A DNA stretch of 64,000 bases from Maritalea mobilis (GTDB lineage: Bacteria > Pseudomonadota > Alphaproteobacteria > Rhizobiales > Devosiaceae), in contig NZ_SNYR01000002.1 of NCBI RefSeq assembly GCF_004363175.1, positions 682,001-746,000 on the forward strand, in the 5' to 3' direction. The notes under the pieces were generated by a model. It worked only from the letters and a program-made list of their open reading frames with translations. It was not told the origin of the DNA and did no database searches. This document shows, in pieces, positions 44,668 through 54,530 of the stretch (positions within the stretch are counted from its first letter, which is position 1; every line of letters starts with the position of its first letter). The position numbers and the translations under genes are program-made.

Positions 44668-45216
44668 ATGTCAGTCGCCAGAACATGTCGAAAAGCTTAC
44701 AAGCAGTTGAAGGCTAAACGCTTCGCCTCGGATGAGCGCGGCGTAACCGTTGTTGAGTTTGGCCTGCTTGCCCTGCCCTTCTTCGCCATCATTGGCGCAA
44801 TTCTTGAAACCGGGTTGGTGCTGCTCGCTTCGCAGATATTAGACACCGCTGTTGGGGATGCCACACGCGTTGTCCGCACGGGAGAGGCGCAACGCAGCGG
44901 CTATAACATGCCAGAATTCCGGGCCAAAGTGTGCGACAAGACTTATGGTTTGTTTGACTGCAATAAGCTTCGCATCCGTGTTCAAGTTGTTGATAGCTTT
45001 GCTAACGCTAAAACCACTAACCCTGTTGATGCTGACGGCAAATGGGTGATTTCAAGCAGTTTTAAACCTGGCGGCCGCAATCAAGTTGTGCTGGTGGAAA
45101 CTTATTATAAATGGCCAACCTTCTTGAACATTTTAGGGTTCAAGCTAGGACATTTAGATGGCGATAGCGCCATGTTGATGGGCGCATCGCGTGTGTTTAT
45201 GAACGAGCCATTTTAG
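44668..45216 (+). CDS. TadE-like pseudopilin (first)
   Basis: A 182-residue protein with a basic N-terminus and the pseudopilin motif DERGVTVVEFGLLALPFFAI, then a membrane helix and a periplasmic domain. The G-V-T-V-V-E-F stretch with Glu5 after the Gly is the TadE/TadG signature, cut by the CpaA-type peptidase. I use the ATG at 44668; a GTG sits three bases earlier. The domain contains Cys residues in KVCDKTYGLFDCNKL. It lies 10 bases before a second TadE-like gene. Confidence 0.88.
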   Translation: MSVARTCRKAYKQLKAKRFASDERGVTVVEFGLLALPFFAIIGAILETGLVLLASQILDTAVGDATRVVRTGEAQRSGYNMPEFRAKVCDKTYGLFDCNKLRIRVQVVDSFANAKTTNPVDADGKWVISSSFKPGGRNQVVLVETYYKWPTFLNILGFKLGHLDGDSAMLMGASRVFMNEPF

Positions 45217-45226
45217 GAGTGGATTG

Positions 45227-45781
45227 ATGTTGCGCAACTTAATCCAAAAACTAAAATGGCTCTGCACAAATGATCGCGGCGTTTCTGCTGTTGAATTTGC
45301 ACTTATTCTGCCTGTGATGCTGACGCTTTATTTGGGTACAATTGACCTCAGCACCTACATCATTGTTGATCGCAAAGTTTCTGTTGTCGCCGGTTCTGTG
45401 GCTGATTTGGTTGCCCGAGCGGAAGACAAAATCGCCATCGCCACCGTGGACGATTATTTCAAGGCGGCTGAATTCACCATCAAACCTTACAAGTCGGCAA
45501 ATTTGGTGCAGCGCGTGACCAGCTTACGCATCGACGGTGATGGCAAAGCGTGGGTGATCTGGTCACGCACCTACAATGGCGGTTCAATTTTGTCAGTCGG
45601 CAGCCAGTTTGTTGACATGCCGCCAGAGGTGGCCGCTGCCAATAAAAACCGTTATATGGTGATGGGTGAAGCATGGAACTCCATGTCACCCGTAGTGGGC
45701 TATGTGTTCAATTCCACCTTGAGCTTTAAAGAGCGGTACTTCTTCAGATCTCGGTTTGATGGAATCATCCAACTGATCTAG
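45227..45781 (+). CDS. TadE-like pseudopilin (second)
   Basis: A 184-residue protein of the same plan as its upstream neighbour: basic N-terminus, NDRGVSAVEFALILPVMLTL with Glu5, one helix and a periplasmic domain of about 140 residues without cysteines. AGGAG at 45215-45219 fits the ATG at 45227 better than the TTG three bases earlier. The two may form a TadE-TadF pair of minor pseudopilins. There is no long TadG with a von Willebrand domain in this window. Confidence 0.87.
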   Translation: MLRNLIQKLKWLCTNDRGVSAVEFALILPVMLTLYLGTIDLSTYIIVDRKVSVVAGSVADLVARAEDKIAIATVDDYFKAAEFTIKPYKSANLVQRVTSLRIDGDGKAWVIWSRTYNGGSILSVGSQFVDMPPEVAAANKNRYMVMGEAWNSMSPVVGYVFNSTLSFKERYFFRSRFDGIIQLI

Positions 45782-45816
45782 GGTTGCCACATCTGGTCCC
45801 TATCTTCAGGAAAATC

Positions 45817-46434
45817 ATGTCTGATTATTTGATCCCCGTGTTTGATCTGGGCGGTGTTTTTATCGATTGGAACCCGCTCAATCTTTATCGCAATGTGTTT
45901 GACACCGAAGAAGAAGCAATTTGGTTTGTCGAAAATGTTTATTCCAGCTTGTGGAATTTAGAGTTTGACGCAGGCAAACTTTATGCCGACGGCATTGCTG
46001 AGTTGTGTGCCCGTTTCCCCGCCTATACAGACCAGATTGTGGCTTATGATAAGCGCTGGCTGGAAACAATTGCAGGATTGTTTGAGGGTACGGTTGCAAT
46101 CCACGAAGAGCTGATTGCTGAAGACATTCCAACTTTTGCCATCACCAATTACTCAAAAGAGAAATTTCAGCTGACGCTGGAAAACTATAAGTTTTTGCAA
46201 AAATTTGATGGCATTTTGGTTTCGGGCCAAGAAAAATTGGTGAAGCCTGACTATCGGATTTATCACCGCTTTTTGGAGCGTTATAGCCTTGATGCCTCTA
46301 GCTGCGTGTTCATTGATGATAGCTATCCCAATGTGGTGGCTGCGGAACATATCGGCATGAAGGCCATTCATTTTGAAAGCCCTGAACAGTTGCGTGAAGA
46401 TTTGACCGCACTGGGCCTGCCGCTAAAGGCTTAG
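45817..46434 (+). CDS. HAD-IA family hydrolase
   Basis: A 205-residue haloacid dehalogenase-like phosphatase. Motif I is VFDLGGVFIDWNP, where the second acidic position is Gly as in the YihX/haloacid subgroup. Motif II is FAITNYSKEKF, the Lys is in VSGQEKLVKPDYRIY and the acidic motif is CVFIDDSYPNV. A sugar-phosphate or small-molecule phosphatase is likely. AGGAAAATC precedes the ATG at 45817. Its last 4 bases overlap the convergent lipocalin-like gene. Confidence 0.87.
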   Translation: MSDYLIPVFDLGGVFIDWNPLNLYRNVFDTEEEAIWFVENVYSSLWNLEFDAGKLYADGIAELCARFPAYTDQIVAYDKRWLETIAGLFEGTVAIHEELIAEDIPTFAITNYSKEKFQLTLENYKFLQKFDGILVSGQEKLVKPDYRIYHRFLERYSLDASSCVFIDDSYPNVVAAEHIGMKAIHFESPEQLREDLTALGLPLKA

Positions 46435-46850
46435 ATTTTCTCGTAGGTTTCGACGAGATAACCATCAACCTCACCCAGCCCCAATTTCACCAAAGGATAG
46501 GTGCCTTGCTGGGTAAGCACACCATTTTCGAACGACAGTGTGAAGGCGATGGAAATGCCCTCATAATTGGGGAATGAGCAATAATCGATATGCTCAATAT
46601 AGTTGTCGCCTTCAAGATCGTAACGACCGCCGCCAGCATCAAACGACTTTCCGCCTGCGATCAGATTGCTATCGCTGGGCGGCAATGTGTAGCGTGGCCG
46701 CTCTGGCAAACGGGAAAAGAAGGCGAAGTGGCTGGCAGTGAACAGCTTGATAAAATGACGATTGGGGTCAAGGATCGAATTGGCCTCACCGGCCACCGTT
46801 AAAGTGGCGGACAAAAGCCGCCACTCGCCCATCAAATCTTCAGGCTGCAT
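46431..46850 (-). CDS. Lipocalin-like domain protein at the end of the nucleoside operon
   Basis: A 139-residue protein that resembles the small lipocalin-like family (Lipocalin_5): LMGEWRLLSATLTVAG at the start, a strand-rich middle with HFAFFSRLPERP and a final GYLVETYEKI. No signal peptide is seen, so it is probably cytoplasmic. Its ATG overlaps the upp stop (TAATG), so translation is coupled to uracil phosphoribosyltransferase. A role in nucleoside or base metabolism is suggested by position only. Confidence 0.7.
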   Translation of the reverse strand: MQPEDLMGEWRLLSATLTVAGEANSILDPNRHFIKLFTASHFAFFSRLPERPRYTLPPSDSNLIAGGKSFDAGGGRYDLEGDNYIEHIDYCSFPNYEGISIAFTLSFENGVLTQQGTYPLVKLGLGEVDGYLVETYEKI

Positions 46851-47479
46851 TAGCGCGTGCCGTACATACGGTCGCCCGCATCGCCCAAGCCCGGCACGAT
46901 ATAGCCTTTTTCATTAAGCTTTTCGTCAATCGCAGCAGTGTAGATCGGCACATCTGGATGCGCTTCTTGGAAGCGTTTGATGCCCTCTGGCGCAGCCAAC
47001 AAGCACAAGAAGCGCAGATTGTTGGCGCCACGGCGTTTGATGCGATCCACCGCGGTGACGGCTGAATTGGCTGTCGCCAACATCGGGTCAACCACAACCA
47101 CCAAACGGTCTGCAATGTCAGATGGAGCTTTGAAATAATATTCAATCGCTTCCAATGTTTCCGGGTCGCGATAAAGGCCGATGTGGGAGACGCGCGCGCT
47201 TGGCACCAAATCCAACATGCCTTCCAGCAAGCCATTGCCCGCCCGCAAGATAGACGCGAACACAAGCTTTTTGCCTTTGAGGGCTGGGCTTTGCATTTTC
47301 TGGATTGGGGTTTCAATTTCGATCAACTCGGTTTCGAGATCGCGGGTTACCTCATAGCAAAGCAAATGCGCGATTTCTTGCAAGAGCCGACGGAAACTCG
47401 CCGTTGATGTTTCTTTATCCCGCATAATGGTCAATTTATGTTGCACCAACGGGTGTTCGACAACGGTGACGTTTTCCAT
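46850..47479 (-). CDS. upp: Uracil phosphoribosyltransferase
   Basis: A 209-residue salvage enzyme that makes UMP from uracil and PRPP. The PRPP loop [20 protein letters not shown] (about 126-145), the uracil-binding [17 protein letters not shown] end and [16 protein letters not shown] are all typical. The length equals E. coli Upp (208). It takes the uracil released by nucleoside cleavage in the same operon. It begins 10 bases after the deoB stop. Confidence 0.96.
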   Translation of the reverse strand: MENVTVVEHPLVQHKLTIMRDKETSTASFRRLLQEIAHLLCYEVTRDLETELIEIETPIQKMQSPALKGKKLVFASILRAGNGLLEGMLDLVPSARVSHIGLYRDPETLEAIEYYFKAPSDIADRLVVVVDPMLATANSAVTAVDRIKRRGANNLRFLCLLAAPEGIKRFQEAHPDVPIYTAAIDEKLNEKGYIVPGLGDAGDRMYGTR

Positions 47480-47489
47480 ATTCTACCTC

Positions 47490-48707
47490 TTACAAAAAGC
47501 TCTTACCATAGGGTCCGGCTGGCAGTTTTAGCCAACTTGCCACGCTTTCACCTATATCTGCAAATGTTTCTCGCCCGCCTGCACTGGCTTTGTGCAAAAT
47601 TGGGGAAAAACATAAAACGGGCACCTGCTCACGTGTATGATCCGTACCAAGCCAGGTGGGATCGCAGCCATGATCTGCGGTGAGGATCAACACATCATCC
47701 TGACGCATTTTGGCGACCAGTTCGGGCAAACGACGATCAAACTTTTCCAAGGCCGCGGCATAGCCGGGCACATCGCGGCGGTGGCCATATTCCATGTCGA
47801 AATCGACAAAGTTGGTGAAGATCAAGTCACCATCTTCCGCCATATCCATCGCATCCAATGTCGCATCAAAAAGCGCCATGTTGCCGCTGGCTTTGATCTT
47901 GTGGGTCACGCCCTGCGCCGCGTAAATATCCGAGATTTTGCCCACGGCCAGCACTTTGCGGCCCGCTTCTTTGGCGCGATCCAGAAGGGTTGGTTCTGGC
48001 GGCAAAACGGAAAAGTCACGACGGTTGCCCGTGCGCTGAAATTCCTCTGGCGTTTCGCCATTAAAGGGCCTTGCGATCACGCGGCCAATATTGAGGGGAT
48101 CAAGCAATTTGCGAGCAATTTCGCAAATCTCATAAAGGTGATCTAAGCCAAAATGCTGCTCATGGGCAGCGATTTGGAACACGCTATCGGCACTGGTGTA
48201 ACAGATCGGTTTGCCAGTTTTGATATGCTCTTCGCCCAATTCCGCGATGATGGTGGTGCCAGACGCATGTTTGTTGCCCAAAATTCCGGGCAGCCTGGCC
48301 TCTTCAATAAATTTTTCGATCAGGTCCGGCGGAAAGCAAGGTACTGTTTCGGGGAAATAGCCCCAATCGAATGACACTGGCACGCCCGCAATTTCCCAAT
48401 GGCCCGATGGTGTGTCTTTACCTTTCGACACTTCTTTGGCATGTGCCCAGACGCCTGCTTTGTGCTCTTCGCTGAGCCCCGGCGGCACGGTGCCCACCGC
48501 GGCTTTTGCGGCGAGGCCAAGTCCCAGCATATCCATATTGGGCAAGAAGAGCGAGCCTTGGCGTAAGCCTTCTTTGTCGGCTTCACCTGCGGCGCATTTG
48601 TCGGCGATATGGCCGAGCGTGTTGGCGCCCTCGTCGCCAAAATCTGCTGCATCAGGCGCGCCGCCAATGCCAAAACTGTCCAACACACATAATATTGCTC
48701 GGGGCAT
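47490..48707 (-). CDS. deoB: Phosphopentomutase
   Basis: A 405-residue metalloenzyme of the alkaline phosphatase superfamily that interconverts (deoxy)ribose 1-phosphate and 5-phosphate. Metal and phosphate residues lie in [13 protein letters not shown] at the start, [12 protein letters not shown] (with the phosphothreonine region) and [19 protein letters not shown] near the end. It connects phosphorolysis (deoA and the purine phosphorylase) to DeoC. It lies 8 bases after deoA. Confidence 0.96.
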   Translation of the reverse strand: MPRAILCVLDSFGIGGAPDAADFGDEGANTLGHIADKCAAGEADKEGLRQGSLFLPNMDMLGLGLAAKAAVGTVPPGLSEEHKAGVWAHAKEVSKGKDTPSGHWEIAGVPVSFDWGYFPETVPCFPPDLIEKFIEEARLPGILGNKHASGTTIIAELGEEHIKTGKPICYTSADSVFQIAAHEQHFGLDHLYEICEIARKLLDPLNIGRVIARPFNGETPEEFQRTGNRRDFSVLPPEPTLLDRAKEAGRKVLAVGKISDIYAAQGVTHKIKASGNMALFDATLDAMDMAEDGDLIFTNFVDFDMEYGHRRDVPGYAAALEKFDRRLPELVAKMRQDDVLILTADHGCDPTWLGTDHTREQVPVLCFSPILHKASAGGRETFADIGESVASWLKLPAGPYGKSFL

Positions 48708-48715
48708 AAGGCCTC

Positions 48716-50032
48716 CTAATTTTGCTCAATCACGCCATAAAATAATGGCGGGGTTTGCGGCGCATCGCCAAGGCTATACGCCGCTTTCAATCGCTCTTCC
48801 GCTTCATCAGCCAGGGCTTCGTTAGTGGCATGTAAACGCGCGATGGGGGTATCTTGTTCAATCATTTGGCCAAGCGGGGCAAGTTGGTCGAAGCCAACCG
48901 CATAATCCAGCGGATCGCCCGGCGCTTTGCGGCCACCGCCCAAAATCACCACGCCCATGCCCACCTGCTTGGCGTTGATTTCGGTGACATAGCCAGACTG
49001 GCCGAGCGTCACGTCACGAATGATTTTGGCCTTGGGCAAATAATGTTCTGCTCGCGACATAAAGTCTGTCGGGCCACCGAGGCCGCTGATCATTTTGCCA
49101 AACTGCTCTGCCGCCCTGCCATTATCCAACACATCTTGCGCCTTTTGCCGTGCTGCATCCAGATTGGCTGACAGGCCGCCATGTATCAAGCCATGAGCGG
49201 CCAGTTCTAAAACCACTTGCTCGAGATTGGCACCGCGGTGTTCGCCTGTGAGAAATTGCACGGCGTTCCGCACTTCAAGCGCATTGCCTGCGGCGCTGGC
49301 GAGGGGCTGGTTCATGTCGCTGATCAAGGCGCTTGTGCGCACGCCTGCGCCATTGGCGACTTGGACAAGGCTTTCGGCCAAGGCTTTAGCCTCGTCCGCT
49401 GACTTCATAAAGGCACCAGAGCCGACCTTCACATCAAGCACCAACGCATCTAATCCGGCAGCCAGTTTTTTGGACAGAATGGAGCCTGTGATCAGGGAAA
49501 TATTATCCACCGTCGCGGTGACATCGCGGATGGCGTAAAGGATTTTGTCGGCGGGTGCGAGATTGCTGGTTTGCCCCACAATAGCGCAGCCTGCCTCGGC
49601 GACAACCTTGCGAAACAAGGCATTATCTACGCTGGTTTGATAGCCGGGGATGGCATCAAATTTATCAAGCGTGCCACCCGTATGGCCAAGGCCACGGCCA
49701 GAGATCATCGGCACATAAGCGCCACAAGCGGCCCAGATTGGGGCCAGCATCAAGGAAACATTGTCGCCAACGCCGCCAGTGGAATGTTTGTCGATAACGG
49801 GGCCGTCCAACTCATCCCAATTGAGCACCTCACCACTGTCGCGCATGGCCAAGGTGAGTGCCACGCGCTCGTCCATATCCATATTTTGGAAATAAACTGC
49901 CATGGCGAAGGCGGCGGCTTGTTCCGGCTTTACCGCACCGCTGACCACGCCTTCTATAAAGGCGCCGATTTCAGCAGGGCTAAGGGTTTCACCATCGCGT
50001 TTTTTGGCGATGATTTCTGCCGGCAAGAACAT
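48716..50032 (-). CDS. deoA: Thymidine phosphorylase
   Basis: A 438-residue enzyme that splits thymidine to thymine and deoxyribose 1-phosphate. The signature [20 protein letters not shown] (about 112-131) and the phosphate/substrate segment [17 protein letters not shown] (about 81-97) are intact. The length equals E. coli DeoA (440), not the longer archaeal type. It comes 21 bases after the 97-residue protein gene. Confidence 0.95.
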   Translation of the reverse strand: MFLPAEIIAKKRDGETLSPAEIGAFIEGVVSGAVKPEQAAAFAMAVYFQNMDMDERVALTLAMRDSGEVLNWDELDGPVIDKHSTGGVGDNVSLMLAPIWAACGAYVPMISGRGLGHTGGTLDKFDAIPGYQTSVDNALFRKVVAEAGCAIVGQTSNLAPADKILYAIRDVTATVDNISLITGSILSKKLAAGLDALVLDVKVGSGAFMKSADEAKALAESLVQVANGAGVRTSALISDMNQPLASAAGNALEVRNAVQFLTGEHRGANLEQVVLELAAHGLIHGGLSANLDAARQKAQDVLDNGRAAEQFGKMISGLGGPTDFMSRAEHYLPKAKIIRDVTLGQSGYVTEINAKQVGMGVVILGGGRKAPGDPLDYAVGFDQLAPLGQMIEQDTPIARLHATNEALADEAEERLKAAYSLGDAPQTPPLFYGVIEQN

Positions 50033-50053
50033 GTGGATTTTCCTCGATGGCTT

Positions 50054-50347
50054 TTAGTCTAGGCGATAAAGCCGCACAGGCGGTTTTTCCGCCCGCGCGA
50101 TTTTCTTTTTCGCTTCAAGATCAAGCTGCACGCATTTCACCCACCAGCCTGCGGTGCTGCCCCCGGGGAACAGATCATCCGGCAGATGTTTTTTGGCCTC
50201 GGCAATCACATCTTTGACGACCATGCCCGGTGCCTCATGAGGCAAAACCTGCATCATCGCTTTGTACATGGCGTTATATTTCGCCGCGTCGACGCGAGTG
50301 ATTTTGCCCGGTGTGTTTACGTTTTCAACTTCAACCTTGTCGCTCAT
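50054..50347 (-). CDS. Uncharacterised 97-residue protein, winged-helix-like, in the deo operon
   Basis: I know no function for this family (I recall it as DUF6958, not certain). It reads as a small alpha-beta domain: a helix KYNAMYKAMMQVLPHEA, a second helix with VVKDVIAEAKKHLP, then GWWVKCVQLDLEAKKKIAR followed by a short strand PPVRLYRL. Helix, helix, recognition-like helix and beta-wing is the order of a winged-helix domain, and the protein is basic at its C-terminal half. No catalytic motif is seen. It is tightly placed between the aldehyde dehydrogenase and deoA genes (11 and 21 bases). Confidence 0.8.
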   Translation of the reverse strand: MSDKVEVENVNTPGKITRVDAAKYNAMYKAMMQVLPHEAPGMVVKDVIAEAKKHLPDDLFPGGSTAGWWVKCVQLDLEAKKKIARAEKPPVRLYRLD

Positions 50348-50358
50348 GGGTCAGGCTC

Positions 50359-52728
50359 CTATGCGCCGTAGGGCACCCAAACATTTTTGACCTGAGTGCT
50401 CCGCTCCAAGAAATATTCGCCTTCGCAAATCTCGCGATCGGTCCAATCCAAGGCTTTGCCTTTATTGGTCCAGGTCTGTTTGAGATTGTGCACCGAATAT
50501 TGCTCAACTTTTTTGCCACCCTCAGCATCGCCGCAATAGAACATGGCGTCAACGCCATCATGCTCGGCCAAGGTTTTGGTCAGCTCGTCTTTGGCCCCGG
50601 TTACGATGTTTACAACACCGCCAGGCACGTCGCTTGTGTCCAAAATCTGATAAAAATCAGTCATGGCCAATGGCGCGGTTTCTGAGGGGATCAACACGCT
50701 GGTGTTGCCCATTGCCATAGAGGGCGCGAGCAAAGAGATGGCACCAAGCAGCGGGTTTTCATTTGGTGCGGCGATGCCGATCACGCCAATCGGTTCAACC
50801 ATCGCTACCGCCATTTGACGCACAGGCGGGTTGTGCACCGCCCCGTCATATTTGTCGGCCCAACCAGCGAAGGCGAACAAGCGTTCAATGGAAAGCTCAA
50901 CTTCTTTCTTCGCGGCCCCAGTAGATGCGCCAGTCATCTCGCGTAGTCGATCCGCAAATTCATTGCGGCGATAGTCGAGATTTTCGCCCATATAGTAGAG
51001 GATTTGCGCGCGCAGATGGGCGGTTTTGCTTCCCCACCCCAACGCGCCACGCGCAGCTTCCACCGCGTTGCGGATGTCTTTGCGATTGCCTTCGCCGACT
51101 TCGCCCACCAGCTTGCCATCAGCGTTCACCACGGAACGGGCGTAGCCGCCATCTGGTCGAGCCTGCTTACCGCCAACATAAAGTTTGGCGGTGCGGTCAA
51201 TCCCGTCGGTTGCGAACAATTTTGGCTTAGCTTGCGCTGGGGTTTTGCCCAAAGATTTCAGCTTCAGTTCCCATTCAGGACGCAAATAGGCACGCATGCC
51301 TTCTTTGCCGCCTTCACGGCCAAAGCCACTTTCTTTGTAGCCACCAAAGCCGACAGCCGCGTCGAAATTGTTGGTGGAGTTGATCCACACAACGCCGGCT
51401 TGCACCCGTGGTGCAATATCCAAAGCGAGATTGATATTTTCTGTCCAGATACTGGCAGACAATCCATATTTTGAATTGTTGGCCAAGGTTACAGCTTCGT
51501 CAGGCGTGCGGAAGCTCATGGCGACCAGAACGGGACCAAAGATTTCTTCTTCCGCAATGATGTTGGCAGGCTGCACATTGGTGTAAAGCGTTGGTTTAAC
51601 GAAGCAGCCATTGGATGGGATTGCGCCATCCGGCTGATAACGAACAGCGCCCTGCTCTTCGCCCTTTTTCATCAAATCCTGCACCCGCGCCACCTGCACC
51701 GGCGCCACCAAGGCGCCAATATCAATGGCTTTGTCGAGCGGATCACCCACGCGCAACGTTGCCATGCGGGCTTTCAGCTTTTTGATGAAACGCTCTTCAA
51801 CAGCTTCTTGCACCAATAGGCGCGATCCGGCGCAACACACTTGGCCCTGATTGAACCAAATCGCGTCCACAACGCCTTCAACAGCGCTGTCCAAATCTGC
51901 ATCTTCAAAAACGATGAACGGTGACTTGCCGCCCAGCTCGAGCGAGAGGCCCTTTCCTGTGCCCGCGGTGGCGTTGCGGATGGCCTTGCCCACGCCTGTG
52001 GAGCCCGTGAAGGCGATTTTATCGATCCCCGCATGGTTGACGATGGCTTCGCCCGCGTCGCCATCACCCGTCACTATGTTCACGACACCTTTCGGCAAGC
52101 CGATTTCCTGACAGATCTCAGCAAACAACAGTGCGGTCAGCGACGTGAATTCGGCTGGTTTCAGCACAACTGTGTTACCCGCAGCCAAGGCTGGTGCGAT
52201 TTTCCACGACAACATCAATAGTGGGAAGTTCCACGGGATGATTTGTCCGCAAACGCCGTAGGCTGACTGGTTGGGGAACAAGCGATCACGCTGCTGCGCC
52301 CACCCGGCATGGTGATAGAAATGACGCGCAACCAATGGAATATCCAAATCACGGCTTTCGCGGATCGGCTTGCCATTGTCGAGGGTCTCGAGCACCGCAA
52401 ACAACCGCGAATGCTTTTGCACTTGCCGCGCGATGGCATAAAGATATTTGGCCCGCTCATAGCCAGACAAAGCTTCCCAATCTGATTGGGCTTTGCGTGC
52501 GGCAGAAACGGCTAAATCAATGTCACCCTTTTTGGCTTGGCTGATTTGCGCCAATTCTTCGCCGTTGGCAGGATTGGTGGAGGCAAATGTTTTGCCCGGT
52601 TTGGTGAACTCGCCATTGATGAAATGACCAAATTTGCGGCCATAGCCATCAAGCCATTCATGTGCTTCGGCGCTGCCTTCCGGCGCAGGACCATATTCCA
52701 TGGTTTCAAAAATCTCTTTAACGTTCAT
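50359..52728 (-). CDS. Tandem (two-domain) aldehyde dehydrogenase
   Basis: A 789-residue protein. Residues up to about 490 form a complete aldehyde dehydrogenase with [31 protein letters not shown], the catalytic Glu in [12 protein letters not shown] and the nucleophile in [13 protein letters not shown]. The remaining 290 residues are a second, shortened copy of the N-terminal ALDH half ([19 protein letters not shown] onward, [20 protein letters not shown]) with no visible catalytic Cys segment. Next to deoC it would oxidise the acetaldehyde made by that aldolase. ATG at 52728 follows AGGTGGG; a GTG three codons earlier is possible. Confidence 0.93.
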   Translation of the reverse strand: MNVKEIFETMEYGPAPEGSAEAHEWLDGYGRKFGHFINGEFTKPGKTFASTNPANGEELAQISQAKKGDIDLAVSAARKAQSDWEALSGYERAKYLYAIARQVQKHSRLFAVLETLDNGKPIRESRDLDIPLVARHFYHHAGWAQQRDRLFPNQSAYGVCGQIIPWNFPLLMLSWKIAPALAAGNTVVLKPAEFTSLTALLFAEICQEIGLPKGVVNIVTGDGDAGEAIVNHAGIDKIAFTGSTGVGKAIRNATAGTGKGLSLELGGKSPFIVFEDADLDSAVEGVVDAIWFNQGQVCCAGSRLLVQEAVEERFIKKLKARMATLRVGDPLDKAIDIGALVAPVQVARVQDLMKKGEEQGAVRYQPDGAIPSNGCFVKPTLYTNVQPANIIAEEEIFGPVLVAMSFRTPDEAVTLANNSKYGLSASIWTENINLALDIAPRVQAGVVWINSTNNFDAAVGFGGYKESGFGREGGKEGMRAYLRPEWELKLKSLGKTPAQAKPKLFATDGIDRTAKLYVGGKQARPDGGYARSVVNADGKLVGEVGEGNRKDIRNAVEAARGALGWGSKTAHLRAQILYYMGENLDYRRNEFADRLREMTGASTGAAKKEVELSIERLFAFAGWADKYDGAVHNPPVRQMAVAMVEPIGVIGIAAPNENPLLGAISLLAPSMAMGNTSVLIPSETAPLAMTDFYQILDTSDVPGGVVNIVTGAKDELTKTLAEHDGVDAMFYCGDAEGGKKVEQYSVHNLKQTWTNKGKALDWTDREICEGEYFLERSTQVKNVWVPYGA

Positions 52729-52737
52729 GTTGCCCAC

Positions 52738-53727
52738 CTAAACCAGAGGCTGACGATAATCGGCCGCATAGCGCCCGGTGACATTATGTTCGAGCTGCCG
52801 CTCAATGTCGTTCAAAAGGCTGGATGCGCCGAAGCGGAACAGATGTGGCGAGAGCCATTTATTGCCCAGCTCATCCTTCATCATCGCCAGATATGTGATT
52901 GCATCTTTGGCCTTGGAAATGCCACCCGCGGGCTTGTAGCCAATCTCAATGCCTGTTTCCTCATGGAACCAGCGGATCATGCGGATCATGGACAGCGAGG
53001 TCACCAAGTCTGCGTTGACCTTTTCTTTGCCTGTTGAGGTTTTGATGAAATCAGCCCCGGCCATCATGCACACCAAGGAGGCTTTGGCGACATTGGTTTG
53101 GGTGGCCAATTCGCCTGTGCCCAAAATGGTTTTCAAATGTGCTTCACCACATGCAGCGCGGAAGGCTTTGACCTGATCATAAAGACCCTGCCAATCTTGC
53201 GTCAGCACTTGATGCCGTTCGATCACAATATCGATTTCTTTTGCGCCAGCTTTCACTGAAGCTTCGATTTCAGCAATACGGGTTTCCAAGGGCGTGAGGC
53301 CCGCAGGGAAACCAGTTGAAACGGCAGCCACCGGGATGTTGGTGCCTTCAAGCGCGGCCACCGCATCGGCGACAAAATTGTGATAAACACACACCGCGCC
53401 TGGGGTGATGACCAAATCTTCAACACCCAGCGCCTTCAAAATATCGGTGCGCACAGGCTGGCGCGCTTTGGCGCACAAGCGTTCAACGCGGCCTTTGCTG
53501 TCGTCACCATTCAAGGTGGTCAAATCGATATTGGTGATGGCGTGAAGCAGCCAAGCGGCTTGCCATTGCTTTTTCACTGAGCGGCGGGTGCCGATGGTGG
53601 CGGCCCGACGTTCCAATGCTGAGCGGTTCATCCGCACATGACGCAACCAACCCAAATCCAAATCAAAACCGGGATTGCGTTTATGCTCTTCTGCCGCGTG
53701 CGGCATTTCAACTGCTTTTAAACTCAT
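52738..53727 (-). CDS. deoC: Deoxyribose-phosphate aldolase
   Basis: A 329-residue class I aldolase that splits deoxyribose 5-phosphate into glyceraldehyde 3-phosphate and acetaldehyde. The Schiff-base Lys is in GADFIKTSTGKEKVN and a second active-site Lys in IGYKPAGGISKA. An extra N-terminal stretch of about 65 residues sets it apart from the 220-260-residue bacterial enzymes and resembles the long DeoC type. Its start overlaps the purine phosphorylase stop by 4 bases. The aldehyde dehydrogenase follows directly. Confidence 0.95.
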   Translation of the reverse strand: MSLKAVEMPHAAEEHKRNPGFDLDLGWLRHVRMNRSALERRAATIGTRRSVKKQWQAAWLLHAITNIDLTTLNGDDSKGRVERLCAKARQPVRTDILKALGVEDLVITPGAVCVYHNFVADAVAALEGTNIPVAAVSTGFPAGLTPLETRIAEIEASVKAGAKEIDIVIERHQVLTQDWQGLYDQVKAFRAACGEAHLKTILGTGELATQTNVAKASLVCMMAGADFIKTSTGKEKVNADLVTSLSMIRMIRWFHEETGIEIGYKPAGGISKAKDAITYLAMMKDELGNKWLSPHLFRFGASSLLNDIERQLEHNVTGRYAADYRQPLV

Positions 53728-54524
53728 AGTTCTGCAATCATTTTTGTCAGCAAACTTTGCATGCGCTCTCCGCCAGATGCGACCATGGTTTGCGTATGGT
53801 CGTGAGATAGATGTTCATCCGACATGCCCGCTCCCATATTGGTGATGAATGAACATCCCCAAACGCGCATATCGTAGTAACGGCCCAAAATACATTCTGG
53901 CACGGTGGACATACCCACCGCTTGAGCCCCAAAGCCTTGGATCATTTTGATCTCAGCGGGCGTTTCAAATGAGGGGCCAGAATACCATGTATAAACGCCT
54001 TGTTTAAGGTCCAAAAAATCGCGCTCGGCGATATCTAGGGCCTTTTGGCGCAGGGCCGGATCGTAAGCGTCCACCATATTGACGAAGCGCTTATCGCCCG
54101 CCAACCCAATCAATGGGTTGAGGCCGGAGAAGTTGATGTGATCATTGATCAGCATCAGATCGCCGGGACGAATATCATTGACAATAGACCCGGCGGCGTT
54201 GGTGAGCATTAATGTATCGATGCCCAAGCCTGCCAGTGTCTGAATTGCCATTTTCATAGCGGCTGCATTGCCATGTTCATAATAATGCGCGCGACCTGTG
54301 AGCAGCGCCACGCGCTTGCCTTCCAACTCGCCAATCAGCAAATTTTTGCCATGGCCCGTTACGCCGCCACCGGGAAAGCCCTGCAGCTCATCATAGTTGA
54401 TGGTCACAGGGTCTTTCAGCATTTCGCCAAGCGCGGCGAAGCCTGATCCAAGAACAAGCGCAGCAGCAATAGGTTCATCGCCCGCGCGTTCTTGAATCAA
54501 ACGCATGTTAAATTTTGCGGTCAT
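53724..54524 (-). CDS. Purine nucleoside phosphorylase (trimeric type)
   Basis: A 266-residue phosphorylase of the PNP/MTAP trimeric family: GSGFAALGEML at the start, LLTGRAHYYEHG, MLTNAAGSIVNDIRPGDLMLINDHINF and GPSFETPAEIKMI later. It releases purine bases and (deoxy)ribose 1-phosphate from nucleosides. The length and motifs separate it from the hexameric E. coli DeoD. It comes 6 bases after cdd and overlaps deoC by 4 bases. Confidence 0.95.
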   Translation of the reverse strand: MTAKFNMRLIQERAGDEPIAAALVLGSGFAALGEMLKDPVTINYDELQGFPGGGVTGHGKNLLIGELEGKRVALLTGRAHYYEHGNAAAMKMAIQTLAGLGIDTLMLTNAAGSIVNDIRPGDLMLINDHINFSGLNPLIGLAGDKRFVNMVDAYDPALRQKALDIAERDFLDLKQGVYTWYSGPSFETPAEIKMIQGFGAQAVGMSTVPECILGRYYDMRVWGCSFITNMGAGMSDEHLSHDHTQTMVASGGERMQSLLTKMIAEL

Positions 54525-54530
54525 TGGTCC

